Assembly: GCA_018821305.1 (NCBI GenBank)
Contig: JAHJMN010000105.1
Coordinates: 1 to 64,000, forward strand
From: Myxococcota bacterium
GTDB lineage: Bacteria; Myxococcota_A; Polyangia; HGW-17
Direction of reading: 5' to 3'
Length of the DNA stretch: 64,000 nucleotides
The position numbers and the translations under genes were made by a program. The notes under the pieces were generated by a model. That model was not told the DNA's origin and searched no databases. It saw only the letters and a program-made list of their open reading frames with translations. How positions within the stretch are numbered: position 1 is the stretch's first letter; every line of letters begins with the position of its first letter. Below, one piece after another: positions 62,952 through 64,000 of this stretch.

Positions 62952-64000
62952 ATGACAAGAAAAAAAGTTCTGATACTTGGTGCTGCCGGAAGAGATTTTC
63001 ATAATTTTAACGTTTATTACAGAAACAATGAAAATTACGAGGTTGTAGGTTTTACAGCAACTCAGATTCCGCAGATCGATGGCAGAACATATCCTCCTGT
63101 ACTTGCGGGGGAACTTTATCCTAAAGGAATTCAGATATACAGCGAAGACGATATGGAAAAACTGATTAAAGATCTCGCTGTCGAAGAAGTTGTCATTGCA
63201 TACAGCGATCTGCCACACAATACGGTCATGAACCTTGGTTCAAGGGCTACAGCAGCAGGAGCTGATTTCAGAATACTTGGCCCTGATAACACCATGGTCA
63301 AATCAACAAAACCCGTAATTTCTATTTGTGCTGTGCGAACTGGTTGTGGCAAAAGCCAGACAACACGTTATATCAGTGATATTCTTAAAGCAAATGGTCT
63401 CAAAACCGTTGCAATACGGCATCCTATGCCCTACGGTGATCTTGCAAAACAGGCAGTACAGAGATTTGCTGACTATGCAGATCTTGATAAACATAATTGC
63501 ACCATCGAAGAACGTGAAGAGTATGAATCACATATCGACATGGGCAACGTAGTTTACGCTGGAGTTGATTATGAAGCTATTTTACGTCAGGCTGAGCAGG
63601 AAGCTGACGTCATTCTTTGGGATGGTGGCAATAATGACTGGCCGTTTTATAAAAGTGATCTTGAAATAGTTGTTGCTGATCCTTTCAGACCAGGTCATGA
63701 AAGTACATTTTTCCCGGGAGAAACAAATTTCCGCAGAGCTCAGATCATCATAATCAACAAAGCATCAACAGCTAAAAATGAAGATGTAGTTGCCGTTGAA
63801 AAAGCTGCAAAAGACATGAACCCCAGTGCTGTAGTTATCAGAGCAGCCAGTGAAGTTACTGTTGAAAATCCAGAACTTGTAAAGGGTAAGAAAGTCCTTA
63901 TTATTGAGGATGGCCCGACACTTACTCATGGTGGAATGGCTATTGGTGCTGGTTTTGTGGCAGCACAGAAATATGAAGCTGGGGAAATCATTGACCCAAG
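62952..64000 (+). CDS. cyclic 2,3-diphosphoglycerate synthetase-family GTPase, partial
   Basis: The window ends inside it (349 codons seen). GAAGRDFHNFNVYYR (10-24), YSDLPHNTVMNLGS, CAVRTGCGKSQTTR (P-loop), RHPMPYGDLAKQAVQRFA and ILWDGGNNDWPFYK match the family of Methanothermus cyclic 2,3-diphosphoglycerate synthetase, which forms an intramolecular phosphoanhydride with ATP. Bacterial members are known but uncharacterised, and their product is not established. TGGAGT precedes ATG 62952. Confidence 0.85.
   Translation, partial: MTRKKVLILGAAGRDFHNFNVYYRNNENYEVVGFTATQIPQIDGRTYPPVLAGELYPKGIQIYSEDDMEKLIKDLAVEEVVIAYSDLPHNTVMNLGSRATAAGADFRILGPDNTMVKSTKPVISICAVRTGCGKSQTTRYISDILKANGLKTVAIRHPMPYGDLAKQAVQRFADYADLDKHNCTIEEREEYESHIDMGNVVYAGVDYEAILRQAEQEADVILWDGGNNDWPFYKSDLEIVVADPFRPGHESTFFPGETNFRRAQIIIINKASTAKNEDVVAVEKAAKDMNPSAVVIRAASEVTVENPELVKGKKVLIIEDGPTLTHGGMAIGAGFVAAQKYEAGEIIDP

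Overview
The window looks like a piece of the chromosome of an AT-rich, motile, Gram-negative bacterium. The Gram-negative call rests on a LolA-like carrier, about a dozen lipoproteins with recognisable lipoboxes, MurB, an FtsW-type protein and a PBP4-type peptidase. Motility is suggested by a chemoreceptor with a sigma-28-like promoter. Several families are common in Myxococcota and related former Deltaproteobacteria: DUF4215-like Cys-rich lipoproteins, an FHA protein with an AgmX/PglI-like C-terminus, soluble Hanks-type kinases, PEGA and FG-GAP lipoproteins, and RpoH. I infer an uncultured member of that neighbourhood. This is inference from domain content, not a phylogeny. I see no tRNA, rRNA, CRISPR array, prophage, integrase or transposase.

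Layout. 366-4314 (minus): LolA-like protein, two unknown lipoproteins and a TPR lipoprotein. 4540-10178 (plus): a Cys-rich lipoprotein behind a consensus sigma-54 promoter, then a tight operon of PEGA protein, metallophosphoesterase, zinc-ribbon membrane protein, asd and lysC. 10189-15721 (minus): guaA, an RND/MMPL transporter and an unknown protein. 16148-23625: SpoIID-like protein, cupin, trypsin-like lipoprotein, NapH-like Fe-S membrane protein, HEAT lipoprotein, Asn-rich nuclease-like lipoprotein, HD hydrolase and nitroreductase-like lipoprotein. 23636-32641 (minus): ligA, a Tex-like S1 protein, TcdA/ThiF protein, HEAT protein, Ser/Thr kinase and DUF1232 protein. 32834-38205 (minus): a complete rnfABCDGE operon, a membrane Na+- or H+-linked ferredoxin:NAD+ oxidoreductase. 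38544-46473: Cys-rich lipoprotein, PBP4, an AICAR transformylase lacking the cyclohydrolase domain, FxsA, RpoH, RsmI, a candidate structured RNA and an RluA-type synthase. 46675-57200: chemoreceptor, FG-GAP lipoprotein, beta-lactamase-fold lipoprotein, FHA/AgmX-like protein, unknown lipoprotein and FtsW. 57365-64000: an AGPS-like double-FAD protein with a GlcF-like Fe-S partner, murB, a beta-barrel candidate and the start of a cyclic-2,3-diphosphoglycerate-synthetase-family GTPase.

The most striking non-coding content is a family of miniature elements, about 60 or 141-153 bp. Terminal inverted repeats begin GTTCGTGTCCTG or GTTACTGTCCTG. At four copies they are flanked by identical 6-bp AT-rich direct repeats. 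They lie only between genes, and three copies end exactly inside the TAG stop codon of a neighbouring gene. A second intergenic repeat, rich in CCTG, sits next to two of them. Together with the RNA candidate at 45175-45400 and the AGPS-like fusion pair, these are the parts most worth follow-up.
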